Shown here: in pieces, positions 62,372 to 64,000 of the stretch | Numbering within the stretch: position 1 is the first letter of the stretch | How the letters are laid out: every line of letters begins with the position of its first letter | DNA from: Actinocorallia herbida | GTDB lineage: Bacteria > Actinomycetota > Actinomycetes > Streptosporangiales > Streptosporangiaceae | NCBI RefSeq assembly: GCF_003751225.1 | Contig: NZ_RJKE01000001.1 | Location: forward strand, 3,162,001-3,226,000 | Direction: 5' to 3' | DNA length: 64,000 nucleotides | Translations under genes and position numbers: made by a program | The notes under the pieces: generated by a model | The model's input: only the letters and a program-made list of their open reading frames with translations | The model's database searches: none | What the model was told of the DNA's origin: nothing

Positions 62372-63199
62372 TCACAGCAACCAGACCGGGAGCCCGGTGC
62401 CGGAATCCGCGGGCAGCCTGGTCAGTTCGCCTTCGCGTGCGGTGAGCGCGGACGCGGTGAGGTCCTCCGGTCCGAACAGGGCGAAGCCGACGCCCGTCGC
62501 GGGGGCGTCCCGCCAGAGCTCGGGGGCGCACGGCGTCGCGGCCGCTTCCCGGACGAGCAGGGCACGCCCGCGTCCCCAGGTGACGAAGAACCAGCCGTCC
62601 CCGTCCTCGGTCACGTCGCCGAGCAGCGCCCGGCCGAGGAGGTCGTGCGCCCGGCCGAGGTCGGCGGCGGTCAGCCCGACGAGCGAGACCGTGCGGGACT
62701 CCGCCGCGGGGGAGGGGAAGTCGGCGGGCGCGACCGTCAGGGCGTGCGTCTCCAGGAGGGAGTCGTCGGACTCGATGACCTGGACCAGCGTGCCGATCGC
62801 GGCGTCCTTCGGATGGACGAAGGTCTCGCGCCGGCCAGGGAGGTCGGGGTGCCCGCCGAAGGACGGGAACTTCAGGCGGGCGAACTCCTTGGCGGTCTCG
62901 TCCATCGAGGGGACCTTGAACGTCAGGTGGTGCGGCGCCGGGCCCCGGCGGCTCAGGAAGCGGTCCATGAAACCGCTCTGCTCGGACGGGGCGATGAACT
63001 CGAGGCGCATTCCCGTCCCGAACTCGAGCTGGCAGGGGGCGTACTCCGGTGCCTCCCCGGCGTGGTGGAAGCGGCCGCCGAGGTGGGTGGCGAACCGCGC
63101 GTAGGCGTCGGACCACCTGCGCACGCCGATCGCCAGATGGTCGAGGAGGGGCCACGGCACCGCGTGCGCTCCGGCGAAGGTCGCGTCTTCTGCGGGCAA
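62372..63199 (-). CDS. VOC/glyoxalase-like protein
   Basis: The 275-residue protein has VOC-like modules: LDHLAIGVRRWSDAYARFAT then LGGRFHHAGEAPEYAPCQLE and, later, APHHLTFKVPSMDETAKEFA. H in LDHLAIGV and the EFI Glu could form the metal site of an extradiol-like or epimerase fold. The family member is not identified further. The start is TTG 63199, with AGGAG 7 nt upstream. A perfect dyad (63294-63310) lies about 95 bp upstream, and the KstR-like genes are downstream. Confidence 0.8.
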   Translation of the reverse strand: MPAEDATFAGAHAVPWPLLDHLAIGVRRWSDAYARFATHLGGRFHHAGEAPEYAPCQLEFGTGMRLEFIAPSEQSGFMDRFLSRRGPAPHHLTFKVPSMDETAKEFARLKFPSFGGHPDLPGRRETFVHPKDAAIGTLVQVIESDDSLLETHALTVAPADFPSPAAESRTVSLVGLTAADLGRAHDLLGRALLGDVTEDGDGWFFVTWGRGRALLVREAAATPCAPELWRDAPATGVGFALFGPEDLTASALTAREGELTRLPADSGTGLPVWLL

Positions 63200-63293
63200 G
63201 GCGGTGCTCCTGACGTGCGGGCGGCGGTGCCGCGGGGGGCGCGGACGCCACGGGAAGTGCCGTCACGCCGCGTTCGGCCGCATTCTAACTCTG

Positions 63294-63310
63294 GAACGGG
63301 AATCCCGTTC
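63294..63310. promoter_or_regulatory. GAACGGG-AAT-CCCGTTC operator upstream of VOC gene
   Basis: A perfect 7-bp dyad with 3-bp spacer, about 95 bp before the VOC start and between it and the TetR gene at 63340. TetR dimers commonly bind such sites. Confidence 0.6.
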
Positions 63311-63339
63311 AGGCGGCCTCCGCCCCGCTCACCGGCCCG

Positions 63340-64000
63340 TCAACCGGCCTCGGCGGGGGAGCGGCGGTGGCCCGCGCCGTCGAGGATCGTGGCGAGGCCC
63401 GCGGTGAAGGCCGCGTCGCCGGTGAGGTCGATCGAGATGCCCTCGTGCTGCACCAGGCTCGCTATCAGGGGGGTGCCGTCGGGGTCGAGGAGGCCGAGCT
63501 GGCGCAGGCCCTCGGGGGGGAACGCGGTCGCGGCGCGGCGACGCTCGGCCCCCACGAAGCCCTCGGTGTACAGGGAGAGCGACGAGTACAGGTGCCATGC
63601 GTCGAGCGCGCCGAAGCCCGCCGCGACCAGGTACCGGATGACCGCTTCGAGCCCGCGGTAGGCGGTGTCGAAGCCCTCCTGGTCGTAGCGGGCGTCCTTC
63701 ACGGCGGTCAGGTCGGACAGCAGCGAGTCCTGCGCGAGGATCGCGCGCTGGAGTGCGAAGTACTCGGCCAGGTAGGCGCGCCACTCCTGCGGCGGGCGGC
63801 CGTCGGGCCGGGGGAGCATCTCGTCCAGCCGGGCGATCGCCTTGGCGGCCATCCGGCGCAGCAGCTCGTCCTTGTTGGTGACGTGCCAGTAGATGCTGGT
63901 GACGCCGACGTCCAGACGGGCGGCGAGTTCGGCCATGCTCAGGTTCGCCAGGCCCGTCTCCCGGGCGAGCGCGAAGGCCCCGTCGAGGATGCGCTCGGGG
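63340..64000 (-). CDS. TetR family transcriptional regulator (5' end outside window)
   Basis: The minus-strand frame is open to the window edge. The visible N-terminal part reads DGAFALARETGLANLSMAEL then AARLDVGVTSIYWHVTNKDE, the TetR HTH, and the C-terminal domain follows in full to the stop at 63340 (TetR_C type with VAAGFGALDAWHLYSSLSLY). About 10-20 residues are missing. It is upstream of the VOC gene on the same strand with the dyad between them and may repress the VOC gene; an ATG at 63936 lies inside the HTH and is not the start. Confidence 0.85.
   Translation of the reverse strand, partial: PERILDGAFALARETGLANLSMAELAARLDVGVTSIYWHVTNKDELLRRMAAKAIARLDEMLPRPDGRPPQEWRAYLAEYFALQRAILAQDSLLSDLTAVKDARYDQEGFDTAYRGLEAVIRYLVAAGFGALDAWHLYSSLSLYTEGFVGAERRRAATAFPPEGLRQLGLLDPDGTPLIASLVQHEGISIDLTGDAAFTAGLATILDGAGHRRSPAEAG

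Overview
The window is about 64 kb of very GC-rich, densely coding chromosomal DNA with strong third-position G/C bias, frequent GTG/TTG starts, many GC hairpin terminators and short intergenic gaps. The content fits a filamentous or mycolate-related actinobacterium: F420-type LLM oxidoreductases, PPOX-fold proteins, many TetR/MarR regulators, SARP regulators, DUF1206, DUF1214, MMPL and CaiB/BaiF. My best guess is the Streptosporangiales/Thermomonosporaceae neighbourhood, inferred from gene content only. I saw no rRNA, tRNA, CRISPR array, insertion sequence or complete secondary-metabolite cluster.

Layout. 0-5.3 kb: PaaI-like thioesterase, DUF1206 membrane protein, SdsA1-type alkyl sulfatase, DUF389 membrane protein and LURP-one-related protein. 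5.3-9.6 kb: a translationally coupled operon (reductase, DUF1214 protein, sulfotransferase, joined by ATGA overlaps) facing a TetR gene across an operator-like palindrome. 9.6-13.1 kb: PLP aminotransferase, a small membrane protein and a berberine-bridge-type FAD oxidase. 13.2-23.5 kb: two very large AfsR/SARP-type regulators, with a TetR/FAD-monooxygenase pair, a PPOX-fold protein and a hemerythrin-domain protein between them. 23.6-27 kb: pyruvate carboxylase. 27-33.4 kb: MarR-LLM pair, lipoprotein, PPOX protein, aldo/keto reductase, amidohydrolase, a decayed NADAR-family gene and LysR. 33.4-39.5 kb: CaiB/BaiF CoA-transferase plus acyl-CoA dehydrogenase, a membrane-anchored Mrr-like nuclease, DedA, a PepSY protein, GNAT and VOC proteins. 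39.6-49 kb: UvrA-like ABC ATPase, AhpD-like protein, AraC, membrane protein, SDR/MarR, TetR/NmrA, and SDR/WYL pairs. 49-55.3 kb: MaoC dehydratase plus thiolase, and an MMPL transporter facing a histidine kinase/response regulator pair across a perfect 28-bp palindrome. 55.4-58.3 kb: a decayed patch with a truncated FxLD-type methyltransferase and a frameshifted beta-propeller gene. 58.5-64 kb: an LLM oxidoreductase and amidohydrolase with two tandem paralogous TetR genes, a VOC protein and a further TetR gene cut by the window end.

The genes form many small catabolic or detoxification units (CoA-thioester chemistry, F420/flavin redox, amidohydrolases), most with a dedicated one-component regulator. 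The clearest pattern is that many enzyme/regulator intergenic regions carry a visible dyad or direct repeat that can be proposed as the cognate operator. No single novel multi-gene system is proven here. The candidates most worth a second look are the coupled sulfotransferase/DUF1214/reductase operon, the palindrome-linked MMPL two-component unit, and the decaying NADAR and FxLD-methyltransferase genes.
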